From: Leptospira bourretii
GTDB lineage: Bacteria > Spirochaetota > Leptospiria > Leptospirales > Leptospiraceae
Assembly (NCBI RefSeq): GCF_004770145.1
Contig: NZ_RQFW01000001.1
Location: forward strand, 62,001 to 126,000
Direction of reading: 5' to 3'
Length of the DNA stretch: 64,000 bases
Shown here in pieces: positions 1 through 7,395 of this stretch (position 1 is its first letter; every line of letters begins with the position of its first letter). The notes beneath the pieces were generated by a model. It was not told where the DNA came from. It was given only the letters and a program-made list of their open reading frames with translations, and ran no database searches. The position numbers and the translations under genes are program-made.

Positions 1-330
1 TAAATTGATTCGGAAAATAGACTCCCATTCTTCGATAGAGACATCAGTGATGGGGTGATAGGGTCCACCAAATCCTGCATTGTGTACGAGCCCATAAAGA
101 TCACCAGCACCAGAACTCTCTTCTATGATTTTTTTGAGACTTCTTTCCACCACAAAAGGAGTTTCTGCTAAATCCACTTCACGGTAAGTCTCTTGGAGGA
201 TGGGAGATTTTGGCCTGACCTTGTCGAGATTCCAGACAGAAAACCCCGCAAGGACAAGGGTACGAACGATTTCTCTTCCAATCCCTCCACTGCCACCGGT
301 CACGAGTACAATCGATTCCTTAAATTCCAT
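1..330 (-). CDS. Short-chain dehydrogenase/reductase (SDR), N-terminal 110 residues; runs off the left edge
   Basis: The reverse strand opens with an ATG at 330-328 and stays open to the window edge. The visible part shows the Rossmann dinucleotide motif TGGSGGIG near residues 11-18 and the conserved NAG motif near residue 88, both typical of classical SDR oxidoreductases. The catalytic Tyr-x-x-x-Lys lies outside the window. It starts 5 bases after the stop of another SDR gene and belongs to the efp-mtnB-SDR-SDR operon. The substrate cannot be told from the sequence. Confidence 0.85.
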   Translation of the reverse strand, partial: MEFKESIVLVTGGSGGIGREIVRTLVLAGFSVWNLDKVRPKSPILQETYREVDLAETPFVVERSLKKIIEESSGAGDLYGLVHNAGFGGPYHPITDVSIEEWESIFRINL

Positions 331-335
331 GGGAA

Positions 336-1070
336 CTATAAGATTCCTTTTCTTGGGGTAATGGATAAGTCATCTACAAAGACAGATTTAGGCAAGTGGG
401 AAATACTCCACAAATACTCGGAAATGTCCGAAATCGAAACCATATCATTCTTGTCAAACTGGGGTCTCGTGTCCCAAATATCCGTGGCAACGGCACCAAG
501 GCTTACATGGACCACCTTCGTTCCAAACGGTTTCCACTCTTCCCGAAGAGCACGAGCGATTCCAAGAACCGCATGTTTGGAAGCACAATAGGCCACGGAT
601 TCGGGGAATCCTTGTTTTCCTGCAGTGGATCCTAAAAATACAAAGGTAGAATTTTGAAACAAAGGCAAATGGGAAGCAAAGGCCTTTGCAAGTAAAATCA
701 GAGAATGAACATTCAATTGAAAATGCGAGGCAAGGACCTTTTCTTCTAAACCAGCAATTGGGCCAAAAACCCCATCACCCAAGGCAAAATAAACAACGAG
801 ATTTGTATTCTGCAAAGAGGTTGCGTCTATCTTTGTTTGTGATCCATATTTAGAAGTTAAGGATACTTGAAATCTTTCTAAGTCATTTGGATTTTTGGCA
901 TCCAAAACAAAAGTCCCATGATCCTTGTCAGGAAATTCTGAAAGATCCAAACTTCCCTTTCTAGAAAAACCAAAAAGAGCAACCGATGGATCTTCTAAAA
1001 AACGTTTGTGAAGCCCTTGCCCAATTCCGGAACCAATTCCAAAAATATAAACATGGGCATCCTGCTTCAT
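336..1070 (-). CDS. SDR family oxidoreductase, 244 aa
   Basis: An SDR-family NAD(P)-dependent oxidoreductase. The N-terminus carries a glycine-rich GIGSGIG nucleotide-binding motif, and the active site appears as YCASKHAV (Tyr-x-x-x-Lys). I chose the ATG at 1070-1068 because it overlaps the stop of mtnB in an ATGA arrangement, which suggests translational coupling. The longer open frame extends inside mtnB and is unlikely. The length is normal for a classical SDR. It may act on the methionine-salvage product, but this is only suggested by position. Confidence 0.85.
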   Translation of the reverse strand: MKQDAHVYIFGIGSGIGQGLHKRFLEDPSVALFGFSRKGSLDLSEFPDKDHGTFVLDAKNPNDLERFQVSLTSKYGSQTKIDATSLQNTNLVVYFALGDGVFGPIAGLEEKVLASHFQLNVHSLILLAKAFASHLPLFQNSTFVFLGSTAGKQGFPESVAYCASKHAVLGIARALREEWKPFGTKVVHVSLGAVATDIWDTRPQFDKNDMVSISDISEYLWSISHLPKSVFVDDLSITPRKGIL

Positions 1071-1687
1071 ATCCGTCTTGCCATCACTTGCAAAAGAAAA
1101 TGTACCGCTTCTAAATGTTTGTTTGCTTCTGCCACAGACTTTCCCCAAACCGTGGGACCGTGTCCTTCAATGAGGAGAAAGGGAACTTGCGGTTTTCCTT
1201 TGGTTTCAAAGTAACGTTTGATTTCCGAAGCAATGGTCGGAACGTGAGTGTGGTTATAAAAAACAGGAAACTTGAGGTTTGGTTTTTCGTCCCAAATCCC
1301 AAAGGCTTTGATGATTTCAATCGGAGGGAGTGGGACGTCTCGAAAACCTTCTTCTTTCCCAATTCCAAATTCTAACAAATTAGAATCCAAAGTATGGACA
1401 TGGAGGGCAGCCCCCGCATCGTCCATTTTAGAATATGCCACCTGATGGATGCTAGTTTCTGCTGAGGGTTTTAGTCCTTCATTTGCAGAAACCAAAGATC
1501 CATCTTTGACGGCTACACAAACAAAATCTTTGTCTGTGAGTTCTCCCTTATGTTTTCCAGAAGCCGTGATCCAAAAATTATCTCCATCGCGAGCGGAGAG
1601 ATTCCCAGCAGTGGCATACATCCACTGCCTTTCATAATAGGTATGGGAAAGTTTGGTCAGTTCCGTTAAGGAAGGGTGAGAATCCAA
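1067..1687 (-). CDS. mtnB: Methylthioribulose-1-phosphate dehydratase (class II aldolase fold)
   Basis: Predicted to dehydrate 5-methylthioribulose-1-phosphate in the methionine salvage (MTA recycling) pathway, in the cytoplasm. The 206-aa protein has the class II aldolase/adducin fold signatures: TAGNLS near 26-31, KPSAETSIH near 73-81 with the catalytic glutamate, the zinc-ligand pair HVHT near 96-99, and EGHGPTVWG with a third histidine near the C-terminus. It lies 2 bases after efp and overlaps the following SDR gene by 4 bases. No other recognisable salvage gene (mtnA, mtnK, mtnC, mtnD) is visible in the window. A fuculose-phosphate-aldolase-like role is a less likely alternative. Confidence 0.88.
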   Translation of the reverse strand: MDSHPSLTELTKLSHTYYERQWMYATAGNLSARDGDNFWITASGKHKGELTDKDFVCVAVKDGSLVSANEGLKPSAETSIHQVAYSKMDDAGAALHVHTLDSNLLEFGIGKEEGFRDVPLPPIEIIKAFGIWDEKPNLKFPVFYNHTHVPTIASEIKRYFETKGKPQVPFLLIEGHGPTVWGKSVAEANKHLEAVHFLLQVMARRI

Positions 1688-1689
1688 AT

Positions 1690-2256
1690 CTATTTGTTCA
1701 CGCGCTCCACGTAAGTCAAATCTCGGAGGTCAATTTTAACAGTGTCCCCTTGTTTGATAAAGATAGGAACTTGGACTTCTCCACCAGTTTCCACTGTCAC
1801 TCGTTTGAGTGCCAGACCAGTGGTATCTCCTTTGAGACCATCCTCTGCATAAGTTACTTCCAATATAGCAAAGTTAGGAGGTGTGACCCCAATTGGTTTG
1901 TCATTATAAAATGATACTTCTACTGGAGTTTCTTCTTTCATAAAAGGAAGGATGTCTTCCACATAATCTTTAGAAACTGGGATTTGTTCGTAATCGTTGA
2001 CGTCCATAAAAATGATTTGGTCACCGTCTGCATAACAGTACTGCATTTTACGGCGTTCCAAATCCACACTTTCTAATTTTTCAGCGGCTTTGAAGGTTCT
2101 TTCAATGGAAGAATCACGGACAATGTTTTTTAGTTTGGTACGGATGAATGCAGAACCCTTTCCTGGGTTCACAAACTCGGTTTTGACGACGGAATAAAGC
2201 TCGTTTTCAATCTTGAGGATCATTCCTTTTTTTACTTCTGTAATGCCTAAGTTCAT
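1690..2256 (-). CDS. efp: Elongation factor P
   Basis: EF-P binds between the ribosomal P and E sites and relieves stalling at consecutive prolines. The start ATG at 2256-2254 gives 188 aa, the usual EF-P length; the open frame extends further upstream but adds residues unlike EF-P. The N-terminal KOW-like domain ends in a loop NPGKGSAF whose Lys33 sits where E. coli EF-P Lys34 is modified. A lysine 2,3-aminomutase gene is divergent 68 bases away, and an EpmA homologue lies at 20101-21072, so this EF-P is probably beta-lysylated. It heads an operon with mtnB and two SDR genes. Confidence 0.96.
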   Translation of the reverse strand: MNLGITEVKKGMILKIENELYSVVKTEFVNPGKGSAFIRTKLKNIVRDSSIERTFKAAEKLESVDLERRKMQYCYADGDQIIFMDVNDYEQIPVSKDYVEDILPFMKEETPVEVSFYNDKPIGVTPPNFAILEVTYAEDGLKGDTTGLALKRVTVETGGEVQVPIFIKQGDTVKIDLRDLTYVERVNK

Positions 2257-2324
2257 AATTTCGTTACTCGTAAACAAAATCCGAGGGACTTGGCCATGTG
2301 TCAACCGAAGTATGGTCATAAGCG

Positions 2325-3389
2325 ATGACTTGGTCCGATTGGAAATGGCAATTACAAAACCGAATCACTACTTTGGCTGATTTGGAAGAAAAACTGACTC
2401 TTACCGAAGAAGAGAGGGAAAGTTTTGCACCGGCCCTAGCCGATTTTAGTTTTGCTGTCACTCCTTATTATTTAAAACAAATCGATAAAGACAATCCCCA
2501 TTGTCCGATCCGTAAACAGGTCATCCCTCGTGCGGGAGAATTGAAAAAAAATCCCAATGAAGTGGAAGACCCGCTCGCAGAAGAAAGATATATGCCCGTC
2601 AAAGGGGTGACCCACCGTTATCCTGACCGTGCCATCTGGTACATTTCGCATGTATGTGCCGTTTATTGCCGATTTTGTACAAGAAAAAGAAAAGTATCTG
2701 ACCCAGAAGAAACTCCCAATCGAAACGAATGGGAAAAGGCTCTCGCATACTTTCGCGGACATTCGGAACTTCGTGAGATCATTTTGTCTGGCGGAGATCC
2801 CCTCACTCTTTCCGATTCTTCCCTTGATTATCTTTTAGGGGAATTAAAATCCATCCCTCACCTCAACCAAGTGAGGATTCACTCCCGCCACCCAGTCACC
2901 ATGCCCATGCGATTGACTGAGGAACTTGCGGCTGTGTTTGCCAAACATTTCCCTCTGTATATGGTGACCCATTTCAATCATCCAAATGAAATCACAGAAG
3001 AAACTAAAATGTATGTTATGCGAATGATAAAAACGGGGCATATTTCGATTTTTAACCAATCGGTTTTGTTATCTGGAATCAACGATGACGAAAAAATTTT
3101 ATCAGAACTGAACTATAAACTAATCTCCATCGGAATCAAACCTTATTACCTCCACCAATGTGATGAGGTGTTTGGGAGTTCCGATTTTGTTGTACCCATC
3201 GAACGAGGGATTGAAATCTATCGAAAATTGCGAGGTTACCATTCTGGAATCACAATCCCTAGTTATGTAAAAGACCTCACTGGGGGTGGCGGCAAAGTCC
3301 TTCTTTCTCCAGACTATCTACAAAAGAAAACAAAAGATGGGTATCTTTTCCAAAATTATTTAGGAGATGAATATGAAGTCGGCCATTAA
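2325..3389 (+). CDS. kamA: Lysine 2,3-aminomutase family radical SAM enzyme (KamA/EpmB)
   Basis: A radical SAM, PLP-dependent enzyme converting alpha-lysine to beta-lysine. The radical-SAM cysteines are C111, C115 and C118 (CxxxCxxC), followed by Arg120, equivalent to the carboxylate-binding Arg134 of clostridial lysine 2,3-aminomutase. The lysine side-chain-binding aspartates (D293, D330) and PLP lysine (K337) of that enzyme match D280, D317 and K324 at a constant offset of 13. At 354 aa it is shorter than clostridial KamA (about 416 aa) and near EpmB length. Because it diverges from efp and epmA is in the window, I infer it supplies beta-lysine for EF-P (the EpmB role), although its sequence looks more like KamA. 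Confidence 0.9.
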   Translation: MTWSDWKWQLQNRITTLADLEEKLTLTEEERESFAPALADFSFAVTPYYLKQIDKDNPHCPIRKQVIPRAGELKKNPNEVEDPLAEERYMPVKGVTHRYPDRAIWYISHVCAVYCRFCTRKRKVSDPEETPNRNEWEKALAYFRGHSELREIILSGGDPLTLSDSSLDYLLGELKSIPHLNQVRIHSRHPVTMPMRLTEELAAVFAKHFPLYMVTHFNHPNEITEETKMYVMRMIKTGHISIFNQSVLLSGINDDEKILSELNYKLISIGIKPYYLHQCDEVFGSSDFVVPIERGIEIYRKLRGYHSGITIPSYVKDLTGGGGKVLLSPDYLQKKTKDGYLFQNYLGDEYEVGH

Positions 3390-3921
3390 AATCATTTTTA
3401 TTTTTTCATTAATGATTATGGTGGGCTGCCAATCGGAGAAACAAATCCTTTTGGAAAATAAAGAAGAACCTTTAAAACAAAAACCCGAACCGAAAAAATC
3501 TAACCTAACAAAAGAACTACGCCTCACCTATCATGCCGTTTGGGTGGCAAAAGAAAATTTTGAACTCCTCAAGTCTGGATCAATTTTTGGAACAGGAAAT
3601 AGTTACGAAATTCGTTTGGAGACGGATGGGAAAATCCAATGGATTCGATTGTCCTCCACCGATAGAGAAAACCAGTCCCAATTTCCTTACTTCTACAAAG
3701 ACGAAGTTCAAAATCCCGATGTTTCCTATTTTGTTTGGGGGAATAAAAAATGCAGTGTCCTCGTGTTTTCTCTTCCCGAGGGAAAGCGGTATGCTCGTTG
3801 GGAAGGCATCCACAACGGATTTTTACTCGTTTTTGAGACCACTACGCTCAGTGAAATCAGCGCCAAAGAGCTGGCAAAAGAACTCCACCTGTTGGTGCAA
3901 CAATCTCTAGAACTATACTAG
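3373..3921 (+). CDS. Putative lipoprotein, 182 aa
   Basis: The protein begins with a short basic N-region, a hydrophobic stretch and a spirochaete-type lipobox MVGC with lipidation cysteine near residue 19. A charged, lysine/glutamate-rich linker follows, then a globular domain that I do not recognise. The ATG at 3373 is preferred over the one at 3367 because an AGGAG at 3362-3366 is at the right distance only for the former. It overlaps the end of the aminomutase gene by 17 bases, so the two are probably cotranscribed. Function unknown; probably anchored in a membrane facing the periplasm. Confidence 0.75.
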   Translation: MKSAIKIIFIFSLMIMVGCQSEKQILLENKEEPLKQKPEPKKSNLTKELRLTYHAVWVAKENFELLKSGSIFGTGNSYEIRLETDGKIQWIRLSSTDRENQSQFPYFYKDEVQNPDVSYFVWGNKKCSVLVFSLPEGKRYARWEGIHNGFLLVFETTTLSEISAKELAKELHLLVQQSLELY

Positions 3922-4008
3922 GCCTTTTATTTTTGGCAAAGCCCTGTTTTTTTCAAAAAAAAGATTAGGCAAATAGGCAGTGGCCGTTAGGCTTTGGGGA
4001 GAAGTTTT

Positions 4009-4215
4009 ATGTGGTTAAAATTAGGTGAATCGGAAGTTATCAATTTGGATTACGTTGCCTCCATCAAAAAAAATCCCAACCAACCTTCCATTGAAATCAT
4101 TTACCAAGATCTCAATAATGTAAAATCCTTACCTTTTCCTGGCAAAGAAGAACGTGACCGTGCCTTCAAAGCCATTTTAGAAAACCTTTCCCGAATGAAA
4201 TTATACTTTGAATGA
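4009..4215 (+). CDS. Small conserved hypothetical protein, 68 aa
   Basis: A small soluble protein without signal peptide. Its beta-rich sequence (MWLKLGESEVINLDYVAS at the start) suggests a compact domain, but I do not recognise a family. The ATG at 4009 follows a GGGGAG ribosome binding site at 3997-4002; an earlier TTG at 3994 lies upstream of that site and is unlikely. The next gene starts 3 bases after its stop, so the two form an operon with the nucleotidyltransferase-fold protein. Confidence 0.65.
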   Translation: MWLKLGESEVINLDYVASIKKNPNQPSIEIIYQDLNNVKSLPFPGKEERDRAFKAILENLSRMKLYFE

Positions 4216-4218
4216 ACT

Positions 4219-5004
4219 ATGGAATTTGAAGCACTAAACCCCAACCTCTATGCACAAGTTTTGGATGAATTAGAAATCATCCCGTCGACAAAACCCTACC
4301 AAATTCTTTTTTATGGATCCAGAGAACGGGGGGATTTCCATCCCGATTCTGATCTCAATTTTTATTTGGTGGCCCATTCCACAGACCAAATGAAGTCACA
4401 GTTCATTGATTCCATCTCCCGCGCCTTACAGAAATTAGAAGATGTGGCTCCCGTGAATATGATTGCAGGAGATGCGGATTCTCTTCGACACAGGATTAAA
4501 ATTTCTGAACCTGGAAGTTTGCAACTGATGGAAGCCTCTTCTGTATTTTATGGAGAAGGTCTATTCGAAGATTTAAAAACCGATTGGGAAAAATGGAAAC
4601 AAAGAGAGATCCCCAAATCGGATCTCATTGCTTATTTAGAGAAGAGAATTCGATTTTTCAAACAACAGGTCACAAGAAATATCAAGGATGAAATCTCCCA
4701 ATTAGAAAGGATCACCACTCTCACCTTACACATTTGGGCCTTACAAAATATCCATGACCTAACTCATATTGAACTTTTAAAAATGGACACTCCCGACCAA
4801 GTGGCTCCCTTATTCACCAATCTTTACAGAAAGGAAATGGAGGATTCAATCTGGGAACTATTGGAATTACAAACAAAGGTTCGTAAATTGAAAGTGGATG
4901 TGCGTTGGAAACGAGATGTCTCCAGAGAAGACATCCATGAAACCAAATACAAACTCATTTCCTTACGCAAAGACGAAGAGTTTATGATGAACCTTTGGGC
5001 ATAA
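4219..5004 (+). CDS. Nucleotidyltransferase-fold protein with altered catalytic aspartates, 261 aa
   Basis: The N-terminal 100 residues match the MNT-type minimal nucleotidyltransferase fold: the G33-S34 signature in YGSRERGDFHPDSD is followed by the first metal-binding aspartate D45. The second aspartate of the normal D-x-D pair is asparagine (SDLN, N47), and the strand expected to carry the third aspartate reads APVNMI (N80). Residues from about 130 are helical and charged, resembling the HEPN-like or regulatory helical tail often fused to such domains. With two of the three metal ligands changed it may bind nucleotides without transferring them. It is cotranscribed with the 68-aa gene upstream. 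Confidence 0.7.
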   Translation: MEFEALNPNLYAQVLDELEIIPSTKPYQILFYGSRERGDFHPDSDLNFYLVAHSTDQMKSQFIDSISRALQKLEDVAPVNMIAGDADSLRHRIKISEPGSLQLMEASSVFYGEGLFEDLKTDWEKWKQREIPKSDLIAYLEKRIRFFKQQVTRNIKDEISQLERITTLTLHIWALQNIHDLTHIELLKMDTPDQVAPLFTNLYRKEMEDSIWELLELQTKVRKLKVDVRWKRDVSREDIHETKYKLISLRKDEEFMMNLWA

Positions 5005-5025
5005 AAAACTAAGGTGATTTGTTTT

Positions 5026-5054
5026 TGGCAGACCACATCTAAATGATTCTGCCA
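5026..5054. terminator. Hairpin between convergent genes
   Basis: TGGCAGA at 5026-5032 pairs with TCTGCCA at 5048-5054 around a 15-base loop. It lies between the 3' ends of the nucleotidyltransferase-fold gene and msrB, so it could end transcription in either direction. Neither strand has a clean T-tract directly after the stem. Confidence 0.4.
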
Positions 5055-5058
5055 TGCG

Positions 5059-5604
5059 TTATTTGTTTTTTTCTAGTTCCGTAAACTCCGAAAGAAAAGA
5101 ACCGTATCCTCTTTCTTTCAGTTTGTCTTTGGGAATAAACTCCATAGAGGCCGAATTCATACAATAGCGTTTGTTTGTTGGTGCTGGCCCATCATCAAAC
5201 ACATGGCCCAAATGAGAATTTGCCTTTTTAGATCGCACTTCCGTTCGAATCATCCCATAAGAATTGTCTTGTATTTCGATTACGTTTTCTTTTACGAGTG
5301 GTTTTGTAAAACTGGGCCAGCCCGTCCCCGATTCAAATTTATCCTTGGAACTAAACAGTGGCTCTTTGGAAACAATGTCCACATAGATGCCAGGCTTATG
5401 GTTGTCCCAATATTCATTCTGGAAGGGGGTTTCTGTTTCGTCCTCTTGGGTCACTCGGTATTGTAAATCGGTCAATTTTTTTCTTAGGGCTGGGTCATTA
5501 GGTTTTTTAGGAGTGTGAGAAGAAGTTTCCATACAAAAGGAAAGAAACAACAAACCAAATGCCAAAGGGAAAAAAAGGAAACCGCGTAAGAGGGAGAGAT
5601 TCAT
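5059..5604 (-). CDS. msrB: Peptide-methionine (R)-S-oxide reductase, exported
   Basis: Reduces methionine-R-sulfoxide in proteins. The MsrB core is clear: SGTGWPSF near residues 92-99, [11 protein letters not shown] near 130-140 and RYCMNSASM with catalytic C148. The two CxxC zinc motifs of many MsrB proteins are absent, so this is a non-zinc type. The N-terminus is hydrophobic and ends in LSFC (C24), so the enzyme is probably exported and perhaps lipidated, acting in the periplasm against oxidised envelope proteins. No msrA is visible nearby. The start at 5604 gives 181 aa. Confidence 0.92.
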   Translation of the reverse strand: MNLSLLRGFLFFPLAFGLLFLSFCMETSSHTPKKPNDPALRKKLTDLQYRVTQEDETETPFQNEYWDNHKPGIYVDIVSKEPLFSSKDKFESGTGWPSFTKPLVKENVIEIQDNSYGMIRTEVRSKKANSHLGHVFDDGPAPTNKRYCMNSASMEFIPKDKLKERGYGSFLSEFTELEKNK

Positions 5605-5644
5605 AGGAATTAGACTAAAACGAAAAACAAAATTTTACTTTCCT

Positions 5645-5668
5645 TTAGGCGAAATTAAATTCGTCTAA
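5645..5668 (+). promoter_or_regulatory. Hairpin just upstream of the kinase start codon
   Basis: TTAGGCGAA (5645-5653) pairs with TTCGTCTAA (5660-5668), a 9-bp stem with one G-U pair and a 6-base loop, ending 7 bases before the ATG at 5676. There is no obvious Shine-Dalgarno sequence between the hairpin and the ATG. It could affect translation start or be part of an operator; function is inferred only. Confidence 0.35.
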
Positions 5669-5675
5669 ACTTCGT

Positions 5676-7337
5676 ATGCTGATTGCTCCTTTACCAAAAA
5701 ATGAGGCAGCACGCCTTTTGGCTTTAAAAGGGCTAGAAATCCTCGATACACCAGAAGAGGAGATGTTTGATGAAATCACACAACTTGCTTCCCTGATTTG
5801 TAATGCTCCCATTTCTCTTGTCAGCCTGATCGATGAAACAAGACAATGGTTCAAATCCCATCATGGGCTGAACTCACGAGAAACTCCTAGGTCGCTTGCA
5901 TTTTGTTCCCATGCCATTTTAGGGGATGATTTATTTTTGATACCCAACGCAAAGGAAGATGTACGTTTCCAAAACAACCCTCTGGTTGACGAAGCACCCA
6001 ATGTTATTTTTTATGCAGGGATTCCCTTGGCTTTAGATGACCAAATCAAACTAGGAACACTTTGTGTCATTGATAACAAACCGAGAGAACTGAACCCAGA
6101 ACAAATCCAAATGTTGAAGTTACTTGGGAAACAAACGGTTCGTTTGTTACAAATGCGTAAAGACAGGGACAGATTAGAAATTGAAAAACGGTCTGCCGAA
6201 AGAGCCACAGCCGCAAAACGAGATTTTATCGCCGCCATTAGCCATGACATCCGAAACCCATTGAATTCACTTCTTGGGATGTCCGAAATGATTCGAGATA
6301 CAGAAATTAATCCAACTGTTCTTAGTTATGTGGATCATATCAAAAATGCCGGAGAAGTAATTTTACATTTAGTTAATGATACCATTGAACTTTCAAGATT
6401 AGAGGAAAGAGCAAGTTCCTTAAATAATGAGTGGTTCCATTTGGGACAATGTTTATCAATATTTAACTTATTTTTTATCCAGGAAACAAAACGAAAAAAA
6501 ATTGAATTTAAGTTGAATAACAATGCTTCCGATCAAACTTTTCTTTTATCTGACAAACGAAAATTAGAAAAGATCATTTGGAATTTAACTGCCAATGCGG
6601 TTAAATTTACTTCTAAGGGAAGTGTACAATGTTTTGTTGATTTAGAAAACAAAACAGAATCGAATGCTATTTTACATATCCATATCAAAGATACAGGCCC
6701 CGGAATTTCTCCCGAAGTAAAAAATAAACTCTTTCAGAAATACAATGAATTTTTGCCTGAAGGATGCGAAATTTCTGGATCGGGACTTGGATTGTCGATC
6801 GTAAAACTCTCCTTAGAAGAGTTAGGTGGGAGTATAGAAGTAGAATCAGAACTTGGCAAAGGTTCCAGTTTCAATGTTCAAGTTCCTGTTGTTTGGAAAA
6901 AAGAAGAGAATCAAAATCTCACTTCTGAAAATAAACCAAAACAGGAAACTACTCTTCCCGAGTTTCATAAAACTATCAAAGTGTTGATTGCCGATGACAA
7001 TGAACTGAATCGAAAAGTCCTCAGAAGTTACCTCAAATCCCTTCCAACAGAAATCACCGAAACAAATAACGGAATAGATACACAAAGAGAACTTGACCAT
7101 TCCCAATTTGACATTGCCTTTTTGGACATTGAGATGCCTGGAAAACATGGAACCGAAATTGCAAAATCCCTCTCCGGGAAAACGAACCGCCCTGTTCTTT
7201 TCGCATGCACAGGGCTTTGTATGCCGGAAGAAAAAAACCTGATTTTGGCTTCGGGTTTTGATTATTTTATGCCCAAACCCTACTTAAAAGAAGAATTGTA
7301 CCTCCACCTTAGGGAAATTGCAAAAAAGAGGCCTTGA
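5676..7337 (+). CDS. Hybrid sensor histidine kinase: GAF - HisKA - HATPase - receiver
   Basis: A cytoplasmic two-component sensor of 553 aa without membrane segments. A GAF domain spans about residues 20-160. The dimerisation/phosphorylation domain has H190 in SHDIRNPL. The ATPase domain shows the N-box (near N303/N307), DTGPGIS (339-345) and GSGLGLS (368-374). A C-terminal receiver domain (about 434-552) has the acid pair D440/D441, phospho-acceptor D484 in FLDIEMPG, T512 and K534. The ligand sensed by GAF is unknown, and no dedicated partner regulator is adjacent. It is a single-gene unit between msrB (divergent) and the helicase. Confidence 0.92.
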   Translation: MLIAPLPKNEAARLLALKGLEILDTPEEEMFDEITQLASLICNAPISLVSLIDETRQWFKSHHGLNSRETPRSLAFCSHAILGDDLFLIPNAKEDVRFQNNPLVDEAPNVIFYAGIPLALDDQIKLGTLCVIDNKPRELNPEQIQMLKLLGKQTVRLLQMRKDRDRLEIEKRSAERATAAKRDFIAAISHDIRNPLNSLLGMSEMIRDTEINPTVLSYVDHIKNAGEVILHLVNDTIELSRLEERASSLNNEWFHLGQCLSIFNLFFIQETKRKKIEFKLNNNASDQTFLLSDKRKLEKIIWNLTANAVKFTSKGSVQCFVDLENKTESNAILHIHIKDTGPGISPEVKNKLFQKYNEFLPEGCEISGSGLGLSIVKLSLEELGGSIEVESELGKGSSFNVQVPVVWKKEENQNLTSENKPKQETTLPEFHKTIKVLIADDNELNRKVLRSYLKSLPTEITETNNGIDTQRELDHSQFDIAFLDIEMPGKHGTEIAKSLSGKTNRPVLFACTGLCMPEEKNLILASGFDYFMPKPYLKEELYLHLREIAKKRP

Positions 7338-7395
7338 CCTTTCAGGTATTTTTCCCTTTCTTTTTTAGGCCATTTTTTTATTGTATCCTATTTCC

